From assembly GCA_963714795.1 (NCBI GenBank), contig CAVQPS010000011.1:1-64000 (forward strand): a stretch of 64,000 nt of DNA. Reading direction: 5' to 3'. The DNA comes from DATIXJ01 sp963714795 (GTDB lineage Bacteria; Bacteroidota; Ignavibacteria; UBA10030; SZUA-254). This document shows, piece by piece, positions 42,962-53,308 of this stretch. Under the pieces are notes generated by a model. The model searched no databases. It was not told the origin of the DNA and worked only from the letters and a program-made list of their open reading frames with translations. The position numbers and the translations under genes were made by a program. Numbering within the stretch: the first letter of the stretch is position 1; each line of letters starts with the position of its first letter.

Positions 42962-43876
42962 GACGAAGTCCTTTCGGAACCGATTGCCGTACCGCCGACG
43001 ACATTCAGAAATATCGCGTTGAGCGACGGCGTCGTCGTCTCGAATTTGTCGAATCTCTAATTTTGCGGCAATGTCGCGAAGAAGCTGCGGCGGCGGATAA
43101 TTGTCGCGAAGAATCAGTTCCGCGTAATTTTCAAACACATTTGCCGTAAGAATAGACGGAAGAGACGATAAAAATTTTCCATCACCGTCGAATTCAATAT
43201 GAACGGTGTTCTTACCGTAGCGGCTTTTGACTTCACCGATGGCTCCTTCGAGCACCACTTTGCCTTTATTGATCAAACAAATGGCATCGCACAATTTTTC
43301 CGCTTGATCCATCTGATGTGTAGAGAAAATAATCGTTCTCCCCTGCTGTTTCAGTTCGAGTAAAATATCTTTCAACAAAATCTGATTGATCGGATCGAGT
43401 CCGGAAAACGGTTCATCCAAAATAATAAGCTCCGGTTCATGAAGAATCGAAATGATGAACTGTACTTTTTGCTGATTGCCTTTGGAAAGCGCTTCAATTT
43501 TTTGCTGATAGTACGACAGCAGGTCGAACCGCTTCAGCCATTCGTATGCGCGGCGTTTCGCAAGCGCGGCATCGATGCCTTTGAGACTGGCAAAATATTG
43601 AATCACGTTCAGAAGTTTATTCTTCCGGTACAATCCGCGTTCTTCCGGAAGATAGCCGATCGTGTTCTGAATTGTTTCGTCGAACGGTTTTCCGTCGAAC
43701 AAAATCGAACCGCTGTCGGGCGTGATCATATTGAGAATGGTGCGGATGGTCGTCGTCTTCCCCGCTCCGTTCGGACCGAGCAAGCCGAGAATTTCCCCGG
43801 GTTTCGCCTGAAGCGAAACATCATCCACGGCAACAACCGTTGCGTACGCTTTTCGAAGATGAGAGACTGTCAGCAT
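42958..43876 (-). CDS. ABC transporter ATP-binding protein (NatA-like, one indel)
   Basis: 305 residues after removing one extra base near 43045. Walker A GLLGPNGAGKTTTIRTIL, Q-loop TIGYLPEERGLY, signature LSKGNQQKVQFI, Walker B LIILDEPFSGLDP, H-loop FSTHQMDQAEKLC. The true C-terminus reads FETTTPSLNAIFLNVVGGTA, ending with TGA overlapping the permease ATG. In the raw frame the two genes appear as one fused protein, which I judge an artefact. Follows asnS by 3 nt. Confidence 0.92.
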
Positions 43877-43879
43877 ATT

Positions 43880-45175
43880 TTATGGAGTGATGCGATAAAT
43901 CATTCTCGGGAACGGAATTGTTTCCCGAACATGCTCGAGACCGCAAATCCACGCCACCGTTCGCTCGACACCGAGTCCGAAACCGGCATGCGGCACCGAA
44001 CCGAACCGTCGTAAATCAAGATACCATTCGAATGCGGATTGCGGTAAGTTATGTTCATGAATCCTGCTCAGCAAAGCTTCATAATCATCTTCACGCTGAC
44101 TGCCGCCGATAATTTCGCCGTAACCTTCGGGAGCAAGCACGTCCATCGCAAGAGCGAGATCGGCATTCTCTGGATCGCGCTTCATGTAAAATGCTTTTAC
44201 CTTCGTCGGGTAGCGATGAACGATGACCGGACGATCGAATTGTTCCGAGATTATCGTTTCATCGGCTGCGCCGAAGTCGTTTCCCCACTCGAAGTTATTC
44301 CCTTTTTTCTTAAGAATGTCGACAGCTTCCGTATAAGAAATTTTCGGAAGCGGCTTCTTGACGGTTTCCAGAAACTTTTGGTTTCGTTCCAGCGCTTTGA
44401 GTTCCGGTTGACGATACTTCAAGACTGAAGAAACGATATGCTCCAGAAATTCCTCGGCAAGTTCCATGTTATCGTTCAGATCGTTAAAAGCAACTTCCGG
44501 TTCAACCATCCAGAACTCGGTAAGATGCCGGCGTGTTTTGGATTTTTCGGCGCGGAACGTCGGACCGAAGACATAAATCTTCCCCAACGCCATCGCACCC
44601 GCTTCGCCGTAAAGCTGTCCGGACTGCGTAAGATATGCTTTACCAAGATCGAAGTAATCCGTTTCAAATAACGTACTTGTGCCTTCGCATGCAGCCGGAG
44701 TAAAGATAGGTGCATCCATCAGCGTGAAGCCGCGGTTGTCGAAGAACTGCCGTATCGCCATAATGATCTGATGACGGATGCGGAGAATGGCATGCTGGCG
44801 CGACGAGCGAAGCCAGAGATGCCGCTGATCCATCAGGAAGTCGACGCCATGCTCTTTGGGAGTGATCGGATATTCCTTTGCAATGGAAATGATCTTGACG
44901 TTTGTCAGATCCATTTCATATCCGCCGGGAGCACGATCATCTTTTTTGATTTTACCGGTTACGGTAAGGGACGATTCCTGAGTCAGCTCATCGAACTTCA
45001 GAAATACATCGTCCGGAATGACGCCTTTTACCATGACGCACTGGAGCAAACCTGTTCCGTCACGAACGACGAGGAAGCGGACTTTCCCGCTCGACCGTTT
45101 ATGATAAAGCCATCCGCTGATGGAGATCTCTTCACCGACGTGCTTCGATAATTCTTCTATATAAATTCTTGACAT
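43880..45175 (-). CDS. asnS: Asparaginyl-tRNA synthetase
   Basis: 431 residues from the ATG at 45175 ([20 protein letters not shown]); a 29-residue upstream extension looks non-coding. OB-fold anticodon domain ([29 protein letters not shown]), then class II motifs: [77 protein letters not shown] and [27 protein letters not shown]. AsnS rather than AspS, on ACEGTSTLF and the PFPR ending. It is the last leftward gene before the accessory region. Confidence 0.95.
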   Translation of the reverse strand: MSRIYIEELSKHVGEEISISGWLYHKRSSGKVRFLVVRDGTGLLQCVMVKGVIPDDVFLKFDELTQESSLTVTGKIKKDDRAPGGYEMDLTNVKIISIAKEYPITPKEHGVDFLMDQRHLWLRSSRQHAILRIRHQIIMAIRQFFDNRGFTLMDAPIFTPAACEGTSTLFETDYFDLGKAYLTQSGQLYGEAGAMALGKIYVFGPTFRAEKSKTRRHLTEFWMVEPEVAFNDLNDNMELAEEFLEHIVSSVLKYRQPELKALERNQKFLETVKKPLPKISYTEAVDILKKKGNNFEWGNDFGAADETIISEQFDRPVIVHRYPTKVKAFYMKRDPENADLALAMDVLAPEGYGEIIGGSQREDDYEALLSRIHEHNLPQSAFEWYLDLRRFGSVPHAGFGLGVERTVAWICGLEHVRETIPFPRMIYRITP

Positions 45176-45825
45176 ACGTAAATTTAGCGTTAATGAATGA
45201 ACTTGTGAATATACGAAAGAAATAAGAGAGGAGCAAAAAACCCCAATGAGGTGGTGCCTCAATTCAGAGCGTCCCGTCTTTCCGAAAAGCCCCTATTCGG
45301 AATCTAAACTGAGTTGGCTTGGAATGAGAAAATATGAGAAAATTGAGATGCGACATATCTTGACAATAGGTGCGATTTTCCGTATGTTCGTTTTAGACTA
45401 TTGGAGGATAGCCGGAGAAACAGCGTGTAGAGGAACCTCTACAAAATCAGCAAAACACACATCAGTTGTTTTAGTTCTTACTTTTAAACTTTCTCCCAAA
45501 AACATCAACGTGTTTTCAGCATTGACGACATAAACATTATTGTTCTATGTCGTCAGGACGATTGCTATTTACACGCATCAGTCGACTGAAACTTTACTTC
45601 GGCGATCGATGCCGGCAAGTCGGAGGTGTTGTTTGAAATGTGGCAAACGACGCTTAACAGCCAGGGGTACAAAGTTCACTCTTATTGAAAATCGAATTAG
45701 CGTGTTCGCTCCATGCCGTTTACCGCAGACAGAATTTGTTTATCACAGTAACAAACGGCACGGCGTAATGCCTGCACACTATTAGACGCAATTGCTCTTT
45801 ACAACGAATTAAAATGGAGAGATAT
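45176..45825. other. Gene-free 650-nt interval with hairpins and a duplicated promoter module
   Basis: No supportable gene: the open frames here lack family features and cross the hairpins. Contents: hairpin TGAGG/CCTCA (45247-45261) followed leftward by GGGG and TTTTTT, possibly ending or attenuating leftward transcription before asnS; promoter module 45358-45421; hairpin TGTAGAGG/CCTCTACA (45426-45443); hairpin GACGACATA/TATGTCGTC (45524-45554); inverted repeat TGCCGTTT/AAACGGCA (45714-45760). The Shine-Dalgarno GGAGAG for the next gene is at 45815-45820. Confidence 0.6.
45360..45388 (+). promoter_or_regulatory. Promoter, copy 1 of a duplicated module
   Basis: -35 TTGACA, 17 nt, -10 TATGTT, then GACTATTGGAGGATAGCCGG within 15-35 nt. 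Nearly the same 63 nt recur at 52082-52144. The next gene starts 440 nt downstream, so what this copy drives is unclear. Confidence 0.6.
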
Positions 45826-47116
45826 ATGAAAAACATGTTATTAGTTATTATTCTCATTTTTTTCGTAAGCACATTTATTTGGCCAAACAGCTACCCCACC
45901 TTCAGGAGGGAACGGTGGTTCAGTTAATCCTTATCAAATTGCAACGCTCAATAACCTCTATTGGATTTCGCAAAATAGCAGTTCGTGGAGCAGTTATTTT
46001 ATTCAAACTGCAGATATTGATGCCGATTCTACTTCCAGCTGGGCAACAGGTGCAGGGTTTACTCCAATTGGAAATGGCACGAATGCTTTCACCGGTTCAT
46101 ATGATGGGCAAACTTACAAAATAACTGGTTTGTATATAAATCGTACCTCGCAGTATAATGGACTCTTCGGATTTGTCAGCGGTGGAACACTAAAAAACGT
46201 GATCGTCGAACAAGGTCAGATAATAGGTGGCGATAATTGTGCCGGCGGCCTAGTCGGCTATCTCTATTACTCTTCCAACGCTACGAATTGTTCCAGCACT
46301 GGTTCCGTCTCAGGCACGTTTGATGTCGGCGGTCTTATCGGAGCGCAAGATGCCTCTTCGACGACAAACTATTGCTACAGTGGTGGCTCTGTCACAGGTT
46401 CAGGTGGCGGCATTGGTGGTTTGATAGGAATTTCTTCGAGAACTTCTACCGTAAAGAATTCCTACAGCACGGCTTCTGTAACGGGGACAAATAGTGCTTT
46501 TAGTATCGGAGGCCTGATCGGTGGTGAAAATTCATGTACCGACACAAACTGTTACAGCAGTGGTCCAGTAACCGGAACAATTAGTTCTACCAATGTGGGC
46601 GGTTTGATCGGAATGCAAATATTTTGCAGTGCATCGAACTGTTTTTGGGATACCACTTCATCGGGCAATGACACGAGCGCATTGGGAATCGGTAAAAGCA
46701 CAGCCGAGATGAAAAAACAAAGTACGTTTACCAATGCAACCTGGGATTTTACAACGATCTGGTCTATTAATTCAAGTGTAAATAACGGATATCCATATCT
46801 TGCCTCAAACTCACCAACATTTGTCGAAGAAGCACCAATTGGTACGCCGCGAACACTTTCTCTTCTGCAAAATTATCCGAATCCATTTAATCCAACAACA
46901 ACAATACAGTTCTCGGTCGAGAAGGATGGCAGAGTCGTTGTCAAAGCATTTGATCTTTTAGGACGCAAAGTCACGACGTTATACGAGAATGTTGCCCGAG
47001 CAGGTAGGATTTATTCTATACCATTTAACGGTTCGCAATTTTCATCTGGAGTATATTTTTATTCGATTGAAAGCGGTAATCAGCACCTGGTCAAGAAGAT
47101 GTTGATGGTAAAATAG
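45826..47116 (+). CDS. Secreted T9SS cargo protein with GLUG-like repeats (one indel)
   Basis: About 429 residues after removing one extra base near 45878. A signal peptide (MKNMLLVIILIFFVSTFI) is followed by GQTATPPSGGNGGSVNPYQI. Between residues ~100 and 300 there are five or so GLUG-type repeats (GGLIGxx....NCYSSGPVTGT, KNSYSTASVTGT, CYSGGSVTG), as found in adhesins and peptidase-linked surface proteins. The last ~80 residues are a T9SS type A sorting domain (LLQNYPNPFNPTTTIQFSV ... GVYFYSIESG ... KKMLMVK). Starts at ATG 45826 with GGAGAG 6 nt upstream. Likely a surface or released adhesin-like protein. Confidence 0.85.
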
Positions 47117-47295
47117 TAGACTGCATCAGACGTTCTGTGCAATTGCCCCCACATCTAAATAAAGTCGATCAAATTGGTTGACGATTGGAAAACTTTGGAA
47201 TAAGTACAACAGAAGTTTCAAAATATAAAAGGCGGCTTTTTATCCATTAATCTCAATACTCATTTTTTAACTTGTTATTCGAAAAGGTGAATGTT

Positions 47296-48774
47296 ATGAA
47301 ATTTTTTATTGCAATTCTCGCAGTTATGTCATTTATTGTACCTTCACAGAATCTCAGAGCACAGGGCGCTCATGGATTGAACATGACGGCTCAGCAAAAG
47401 AATGTCAACGGAGTTTTCTTAAACAAACAAGATCAGTTCAACTCAGGATTAAGGAAAACTGCCGCTCTAAATAGTCAATCCTACTTTCCCGATACATTAA
47501 TTCTTTATTCAACGAGTGATACGTTTCGCATGAGTGCTTCGTATAACGAAAAGGGTTATTATACTCGACGATTAACAGAAATGTGGGTGAATGGGCATTG
47601 GACCAATTACACGCTAAACACATGGACATACCTTGGTACGAATGATAACAGCCTAGATCTGATACAGACATGGTTGAATGGGCAATGGACGAATTTAGAG
47701 CAGGACAGCTCAACTTATGATGCGCGCGGCAATATGCTCGTCCATTTGTTCAAGTACTGGTCCCAGGGAGTATGGAAGGATTCGATCCTGAGTAGTCGCA
47801 CCTACGATGCACATGGGAGTATGCTTACGAATGTCGGTTGGTACATGATAAATACGCAATGGACTAATCACGATCGCACTACCTACACGAATGACAGCAG
47901 CGGGAACAATCTTACATCGTTGTTTCAAGGGTGGACTGGCGGAGTGTGGGAAAATCAAGAACTCTTCACCTATACGTACGATGGAAACGGGCACATGCTT
48001 ACCCGCATGATGCAGGGCTGGAATGGACAATGGGATAATGAAACATTTTCCACCTACACGTACGATCCGAACGGAAATATGCTGAGTTTTCTTATGCAGA
48101 CCTCGGCGAATGGCCAATGGACAAATTATATGATCGACACGTACACCTACGATGCGAATGGAAAAATGCTTACCGATTGGAACAAGGCATGGACAAACGG
48201 AGCGTGGATGAATGGAGTGCTCTACACATACACGATCGATCCCAATGGAAATATGGTTAATGAATTAACCCAGGAATGGCTCAATGGGCTGTGGACAAAT
48301 TATCGGCAATCCACGTTAACCTACGATGCGCATGGGAATGAAATTACGGGAAATAATACATTGTGGTCCGGTACTTCATGGGTACCGGCAGATTACGACT
48401 TCCCTCTTGCTGTAAACGGCTCTACCTATCATTTTACCGGTTATGCTATTAATATTTCATACATTCTTCTGAATATAACCAGTGTCTCAGCAGATAAGGG
48501 AAGCATCCCCAATAATTATTCACTATCTCAAAATTATCCAAACCCGTTCAACCCATCGACGACGATATCATTCAGCATTCCTTCAAGATCGTTCGTATCG
48601 TTGAAGGTGTTCGATATAATTGGAAGAGAAGTTGCAACCCTTGCCTCCGGAGAATTATCTGCCGGCACGTACACCCGGCAATGGAATGCTTCCAATATGT
48701 CAAGCGGGATTTATTTTTATCGCCTTCAAGCCGGTAAAGTTATTGAAACGAAGAAGCTCGTTCTGATCAGGTAA
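47296..48774 (+). CDS. Secreted T9SS cargo protein with ~30-residue YD/W tandem repeats
   Basis: 492 residues from the ATG at 47296 (AAAGGTGA upstream). After a signal peptide (MKFFIAILAVMSFIVPSQNL) there are about nine tandem units of 29-34 residues between residues ~75 and 390, each following TYDxxGNML-x(6)-W-x-NGQWTN-x(4). Units carry two near-invariant tryptophans and a YD..GN core that recalls Rhs/YD repeats without matching them closely. The C-terminal ~90 residues are a T9SS sorting domain (SQNYPNPFNPSTTISFSIPS ... GIYFYRLQAGK). Predicted to be a cell-surface or released repeat protein; ligand unknown. Confidence 0.85.
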   Translation: MKFFIAILAVMSFIVPSQNLRAQGAHGLNMTAQQKNVNGVFLNKQDQFNSGLRKTAALNSQSYFPDTLILYSTSDTFRMSASYNEKGYYTRRLTEMWVNGHWTNYTLNTWTYLGTNDNSLDLIQTWLNGQWTNLEQDSSTYDARGNMLVHLFKYWSQGVWKDSILSSRTYDAHGSMLTNVGWYMINTQWTNHDRTTYTNDSSGNNLTSLFQGWTGGVWENQELFTYTYDGNGHMLTRMMQGWNGQWDNETFSTYTYDPNGNMLSFLMQTSANGQWTNYMIDTYTYDANGKMLTDWNKAWTNGAWMNGVLYTYTIDPNGNMVNELTQEWLNGLWTNYRQSTLTYDAHGNEITGNNTLWSGTSWVPADYDFPLAVNGSTYHFTGYAINISYILLNITSVSADKGSIPNNYSLSQNYPNPFNPSTTISFSIPSRSFVSLKVFDIIGREVATLASGELSAGTYTRQWNASNMSSGIYFYRLQAGKVIETKKLVLIR

Positions 48775-48833
48775 GAACTACTGCAAGTGTTTGGCGCTAG
48801 CATCAATAAATTGTTCAAAAGGAAAATTTCTTT

Positions 48834-49337
48834 ATGACCACAATAAGGAATAGCACGTACAATGGAACAGAGTCTCACCGCATGCAAGAGTTGCATGGTC
48901 TGCCTCTCGCATCGTTTAAAAGCCGTGCAGGAGCTTTTATAGTGGATTTTCTCATCACTGCCGTCGTATCTGTTCCTATCTTAATGTTCGGTGCCAAACT
49001 CTTGCAGAACTTTGATCTTGTAAAAGAAGATTTACATTTAGAATTTGATTACGAGCATTGGTACAGCATTATTCCTCTTGTTGCATATTTTTCACTTTCG
49101 ATCTACTTCGGTAATGGGAAAACGCTCGGTAAACGGCTTATGGGCATTAGAGTCGTTTCTGTTGTTCATGAAAAGATCAGTTTCTGGCACGCGGTGGAAC
49201 GGGCGCTTGGATATGGCGCATCATTTTTAGAACTTGGCTTTGGCTTTTTACAATATTTTATCGATTCGAACAGACGGACCGTGCATGATCGTATTGCCGA
49301 AACTATTGTCATTCAAGACAGAAAACCTAAAGTTTGA
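48834..49337 (+). CDS. RDD family membrane protein
   Basis: 167 residues. The family pattern is clear: LASFKSRAGAFIVDFLI (R..A..ID), GNGKTLGKRLMGIRVVS, and RRTVHDRIAETIVI (D..t). Three hydrophobic segments. RDD proteins are poorly characterised; some transport ions. Starts 59 nt after the T9SS gene stop, with AAGGA upstream. Confidence 0.87.
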   Translation: MTTIRNSTYNGTESHRMQELHGLPLASFKSRAGAFIVDFLITAVVSVPILMFGAKLLQNFDLVKEDLHLEFDYEHWYSIIPLVAYFSLSIYFGNGKTLGKRLMGIRVVSVVHEKISFWHAVERALGYGASFLELGFGFLQYFIDSNRRTVHDRIAETIVIQDRKPKV

Positions 49338-49376
49338 AAACTGACGCCTCGGATATGTAATCTTGAAGCATTTCTC

Positions 49377-49805
49377 ATGAAAGCGATTGTTTACACACTA
49401 TTCACCGCCATCACCTTCTTGCTTATTATTGGATGTCAGAAGAATACTACAATAGAACCGATCCCGGCCGGTTCATTTCAATATAAAGCATATGACACAA
49501 CCGGAACGCCGCTCATCACCGGATGGTTCACACTCATTATTCACGATTCCTCACATATCAGCGGGGAATGGCATTTCAGAAATATCAACGGTCCTCATAA
49601 CATTTCCGGACCTCAAGTCGGAGACGGACAACTATCGGGACATTTTCAGGATAGTATTCTCTCAATCGATCTGAATCCAAACTTCGTCGACAACATCGTG
49701 TTCTTGTATGGTCGTTTCACGTCGAATGAATATGTTGGCACATGGAATTGGATGAGCGAAATCGGTTGGACCGGTCGGGGTAGTTTTGAGGCTCACAGGC
49801 AATGA
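49377..49805 (+). CDS. Predicted lipoprotein of unknown function
   Basis: 142 residues. The signal peptide ends at a lipobox LLIIGC (Cys20), so it should be lipid-anchored. The mature part repeats SGEWHFRNI, GDGQLSGHFQ, YVGTWNWMSEIGWTGRGSF, the anti-parallel G-x-W pattern of small lipocalin-like or DUF barrels. No family recognised with certainty. The interval 49806-50025 downstream shows nothing clear. Confidence 0.75.
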   Translation: MKAIVYTLFTAITFLLIIGCQKNTTIEPIPAGSFQYKAYDTTGTPLITGWFTLIIHDSSHISGEWHFRNINGPHNISGPQVGDGQLSGHFQDSILSIDLNPNFVDNIVFLYGRFTSNEYVGTWNWMSEIGWTGRGSFEAHRQ

Positions 49806-50025
49806 TGCTTGAAATGGCTGAGTCGGCAGAAAGTCAAGCTGATACCTAGAATTCGTTATTCAATTACTTCGTAGTCCCGGAATACTTTCAGCGCAAAAAA
49901 GTTATGCGCAACCAAAAACTCACACCATAAGGCATTTTGAGTCACCTCTCAATGAAACAAAACCGGAGAGTAATCGTATCCGGAACAGAAACCCTCCGAA
50001 AGATCACATTGAAAGGTGCCTGCAA

Positions 50026-50836
50026 ATGACAAATCGATACATTTTGATATTCGCTCTGGTGATTGGAAGCCTGATCAGCGCTCTGTCACAGCAACCAACC
50101 GCCGGGCGTGCCGAAATTCTGGTGCTCGGAGTCTACCACATGGCAAATCCGGGGCACGACATTTACAACATGAAAGCCGACGACGTTCTTGCCCCGAAAC
50201 GCCAAACCGAAATCACCCGGCTCATCGACGTGTTGAAAAAATTCCATCCGACAAAAATTGCGATTGAGGCCGGGGTCGGCAGTCAGCGGGTCGAGAAAGA
50301 ATATTCCGATTATCTCGCCGGAAGATATACACTGACGAACAACGAGACCAATCAAATCGGATACCGGCTCGCCAAAGAACTTGGCCATCACGAAATCTAC
50401 CCGGTCGATGTCGAGGGCGATTTCCCCTGGCAACGGCTTGCCAATTACGCAAAAGCCAATGGTATCTCGGCAAAGCTCGATTCGATCAGTGCGGGCTGGG
50501 GCAAGCTGGTTCAGGAGCAAAGCGACATCCTGCAATCGCACACTATACTCGAAACGCTGGAGTACATGAATTCCGATGCGAGGGCGGCAAAAGACATGTC
50601 GTTGTATTACGCTACCGTTTCTTTCGGAGATCCGTCTGAGTATGCAGGGCCTGACCTGTTGGCGGCATGGTATCAGAGAAACATTCGCATTTATAATAAT
50701 ATCGTGAACCTGATCGAATCTCCGAACGAAAGAATTCTGGTAATCTATGGCTCCGGTCATCTTCGGATGGTTACGGCAGGACATTGCCGATGACGCCGGC
50801 GTGCAATTGCGTAAGCTCGACGATTTTGTGAAATGA
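50026..50836 (+). CDS. Secreted DUF5694-like protein (one indel near the C-terminus)
   Basis: About 269 residues after removing an extra base near 50778; the repaired end reads GSGHLRWLRQDIADDAGVQL and RKLDDFVK. A signal peptide (ILIFALVIGSLISALSQ) precedes AEILVLGVYHMANPGHDIYN, KRQTEITRLIDVLKKFHPTKIAIE and, at the end, YGSGHLR. The VLGxxH / KIAIE / GSGH pattern is that of TraB-like DUF5694 proteins, which may be metalloproteases or metal-binding. Starts at ATG 50026 after GAAAGGTG. Confidence 0.8.
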
Positions 50837-50999
50837 TATTACGCCCGGCATGGTTTGATTCGCCGGTAAATAAAGCCAGATCACCAAACGGATCCTTCCG
50901 GCAATACACCCGCTTCATTGAAATATAATCTTTGGAATTCGATTCAGCATTTGGTACTTTTGCAAGAAGTCATGTGCCATTTTTGAAGCGAGATCTCCA

Positions 51000-51613
51000 A
51001 TGATTAAATCAACATTGACACTTATTTTTCTGCTGGCAGGTTGTTTGATGAGTTTCGGACAAACAAATAACTTGAATCATGTTGGATCCGCCGGCAACGA
51101 CACACTGAACCTTTCATCAAAAATAATGACTGGTTTCCGAAAAACAACCGGAGAGAATATCATTTCCGGGACAATTTCTTTGCCGGACGGAAAAACTCCT
51201 GCAAAAGATGCAATACTTTCTGTTTGGCAAACTGCACAAAAGGAGATTACGTCGAAGGCGGCGGCGGAGCCGGCGAAGAACATCCGCGTATTCACGGAAG
51301 AATGAAATCCGGTTTTGACGGCAAATACGAGTTTCGTACTATTAAGCCGGGACCATATCCGAGCAACAGCACTCCGGCACACGTTCACGGACATATCTCT
51401 GCCCCAGGCTTTCCCGAGTATCCACTTGTCTATTATTTTGAAGGTGATAAATTGATCACCGATAAAAATCGCGCAAAGCTCAATCACAATCGCGGCGGGA
51501 CACCTTCCATAATACAATTAAAAAAAGATAGTAACGGAGTATTCGTCGGCCACCGGGACTTCATACTGGAGTATGTCAAACCCTCAGACGAGACAATGAA
51601 GTTACAATGGTGA
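51000..51613 (+). CDS. Secreted intradiol-dioxygenase-like protein (one indel)
   Basis: About 204 residues after repairing a missing base near 51235. Signal peptide MIKSTLTLIFLLAGCLMSFG. Then SGTISLPDGKTPAKDAILSVWQT, KGDYVEGG, HGRMKSGFDGKYEFRTIKPGPYP and PAHVHGHISAPGF: the conserved G-x(3)-D..G.P...A.v..WQ...G.Y and H.H iron-ligand region of intradiol ring-cleavage dioxygenases. The Y and H.H ligands are visible. Exported homologues are common in Bacteroidota, substrate unknown. It may be a structural relative rather than an active catechol dioxygenase. Confidence 0.78.
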
Positions 51614-51688
51614 TTCATCGGTAAAGCGGCAGATTCTATCGCCGGCAACGAAGGTTACTCCAAGGCATAGGAACCACCGGAGGATCTT

Positions 51689-52087
51689 ATGAACAAGAAC
51701 AAAGTGATTATTCTTTATCTCATCATGTTCATTAATCATGTGGCTCACGTTTTCGAAGAAATCTGGGGACGATTCTGGATATTGAATAGAGTCGGTCTCG
51801 GTTTTTTTTTAACAATCAATGCGCTTCTTTTCTGCATTCCGGTCATTTTATTTTATTTTGTTCTGAAGAATAAACGGTGGGCATACATGCTGAGTATGAT
51901 CTATGCTGCATTTATGGCTTTGCAAGGTGTTGGCCACTCTATCGCAACCATCATGACCGGGAAATATTTCGACGGGTTTGCCGGCGGGTTTACCGGCATT
52001 GGACTTTTTCTTATCGGATCTTTGTTGATTTATTATCTTTGGATTGAGAGACCAATAACTTCACAGAAGACAGTTATACAGTCTTGA
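51689..52087 (+). CDS. HXXEE-type small membrane protein
   Basis: 132 residues with four hydrophobic helices. Near the N-terminus HVAHVFEEIWGRF carries a HxxEE motif, and GHSIATIMTGKYFDGFAGGFTG a second conserved segment, as in the HXXEE domain family of unknown function. Start at ATG 51689, preceded by GGAGG. Confidence 0.72.
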   Translation: MNKNKVIILYLIMFINHVAHVFEEIWGRFWILNRVGLGFFLTINALLFCIPVILFYFVLKNKRWAYMLSMIYAAFMALQGVGHSIATIMTGKYFDGFAGGFTGIGLFLIGSLLIYYLWIERPITSQKTVIQS

Positions 52088-52112
52088 CAATAGCTTCGAT
52101 TTTCAGTATGTT
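52084..52112 (+). promoter_or_regulatory. Promoter, copy 2 of a duplicated module
   Basis: -35 TTGACA, 17 nt, -10 TATGTT, followed by CTATCGGAGGATAGCCGGAG. It begins at the stop of the preceding membrane protein gene and lies about 140 nt upstream of the DfsB-like gene, which it probably drives. Confidence 0.66.
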
Positions 52113-52253
52113 CGTTTCGACTATCGGAGGATAGCCGGAGAAAACACCGTGGAGCATCATTCCATCCAACGTTCTTACAAATGATTCGAAGTTCTCTATT
52201 GTCAGTTCACACATTCATTCACTGAAACCAACAAACAGAAAACTAATAATCAT

Positions 52254-52778
52254 ATGGGCCGGCGGCTTCGGCAAAAAGAACTTCTCGAGGAAATCCAATT
52301 CGAACGTAAAATGTTGGATGAGGCACTTGCATCTGTTCCGGCGCGCCTGATGACGAAGTCGGGCGTGACACGCGGCGGCTGGTCGGTCAAAGACATCCTT
52401 GCACACCTTGTCGAATGGCAGGAAATGAATCTCAACTGGTATGCTGCAGGACTCCGGGGCGAGAAACCTGCAATGCCTGCACCGGGATTTACATTGAGAG
52501 ATCTCCCGCGTCTCAACGGGATGATCTACCGAAAACACCATCGCCGGTCGCTTCAGGCGGTTCTGGACGACTATCGTTCATACCATGAGCGAATCGTCGC
52601 CCTCATCAAGAATCTATCCGATACTGACCTGATAACTCTGGAGCGATTTTCATGGACCGGTCCTTCATGGACATTGAACGATTATCTCCGGGCAAGCACA
52701 GCAGCGCATTACTTGTGGGCACGCACCCGCATCCGACGGTGGTGGAAGAAACAAGCAAAAAACATTGTCGGGAAATAA
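52254..52778 (+). CDS. ClbS/DfsB (DUF1706, DinB-like) family protein
   Basis: 174 residues. GGWSVKDILAHLVEWQEMNLNW is the ClbS/DfsB helix with the family WxxKDxxaHlxeW pattern, followed by RSYHERIVALIKNLSDTDLIT and the late SWTGPSWTLNDYLRASTAAHYLWARTRIRRW. Four-helix-bundle family; the characterised ClbS protects against colibactin as a cyclopropane hydrolase, but most members are unassigned. Cytoplasmic. Confidence 0.85.
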   Translation: MGRRLRQKELLEEIQFERKMLDEALASVPARLMTKSGVTRGGWSVKDILAHLVEWQEMNLNWYAAGLRGEKPAMPAPGFTLRDLPRLNGMIYRKHHRRSLQAVLDDYRSYHERIVALIKNLSDTDLITLERFSWTGPSWTLNDYLRASTAAHYLWARTRIRRWWKKQAKNIVGK

Positions 52779-52843
52779 AGCCGATGGAAATAACGATCGC
52801 GACGATTCATCAGATAAAGAAATCCAATCCCATCAAATGTACA

Positions 52844-53308
52844 ATGACTCGAATAGCACAAATCATAATTGCACTTTTGTTGTTCTCCATTTTTATCGGA
52901 TGCCCCAGGAGTAACATTATTGGCAACTTTCCGTCGAACGCGAATTTCGTTGTCGATACACTGATTCCCTCCATTTCCATCGAAGCGTATCACGACAGCG
53001 TCCGCTGGGCACGCGTTTATTGCATCGTGAAATATCATTATACGGAATTCGCCGGAACGCTCGAAAATCTTTCATTTACCTACCTGGAAATAAACTCCGA
53101 TTTTGTCAACAAACCGAAAACTCCGGATCCGAAAAATGTTTTCAAACGATGGGACGGCGGCTTCTGGATTCGCGACAGTCTCATCAATGTCGATACCGCA
53201 ACAATAAATCTGACGTTGCGGGGTTTATTTTATCACGACACGCTACAGTCGGAACCGATCGGAACATTCATATCGAATAAGACAATGCGGATACCCATAA
53301 TCCGTTAA
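52844..53308 (+). CDS. Predicted lipoprotein of unknown function
   Basis: 154 residues from the ATG at 52844; longer in-frame starts would overlap the upstream gene in another frame and lack a signal. MTRIAQIIIALLLFSIFIGC ends in a lipobox (Cys20), then a beta-rich domain (SVRWARVYCIVKYHYTEFAG, ATINLTLRGLFYHDT). No family recognised. Follows the DfsB-like gene by 65 nt. Confidence 0.72.
   Translation: MTRIAQIIIALLLFSIFIGCPRSNIIGNFPSNANFVVDTLIPSISIEAYHDSVRWARVYCIVKYHYTEFAGTLENLSFTYLEINSDFVNKPKTPDPKNVFKRWDGGFWIRDSLINVDTATINLTLRGLFYHDTLQSEPIGTFISNKTMRIPIIR

Noticed and set aside
41711..43876. Apparent fused ABC ATPase-permease protein
   Set aside because: One extra base near 43045 removes the ATPase stop. 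After correction the ATPase ends in the usual C-terminus and the permease starts at an ATGA overlap.
45714..45760. Inverted repeat TGCCGTTT/AAACGGCA as an integron attC site
   Set aside because: No core GTTRRRY/RYYYAAC pair, no integrase and no cassette array in the window; kept only as a hairpin note.
45246..45785. Two rightward open frames (45246-45533, 45540-45785) as small genes
   Set aside because: Arg/Cys-rich nonsense composition, no Shine-Dalgarno, and they cross the promoter module and several hairpins.
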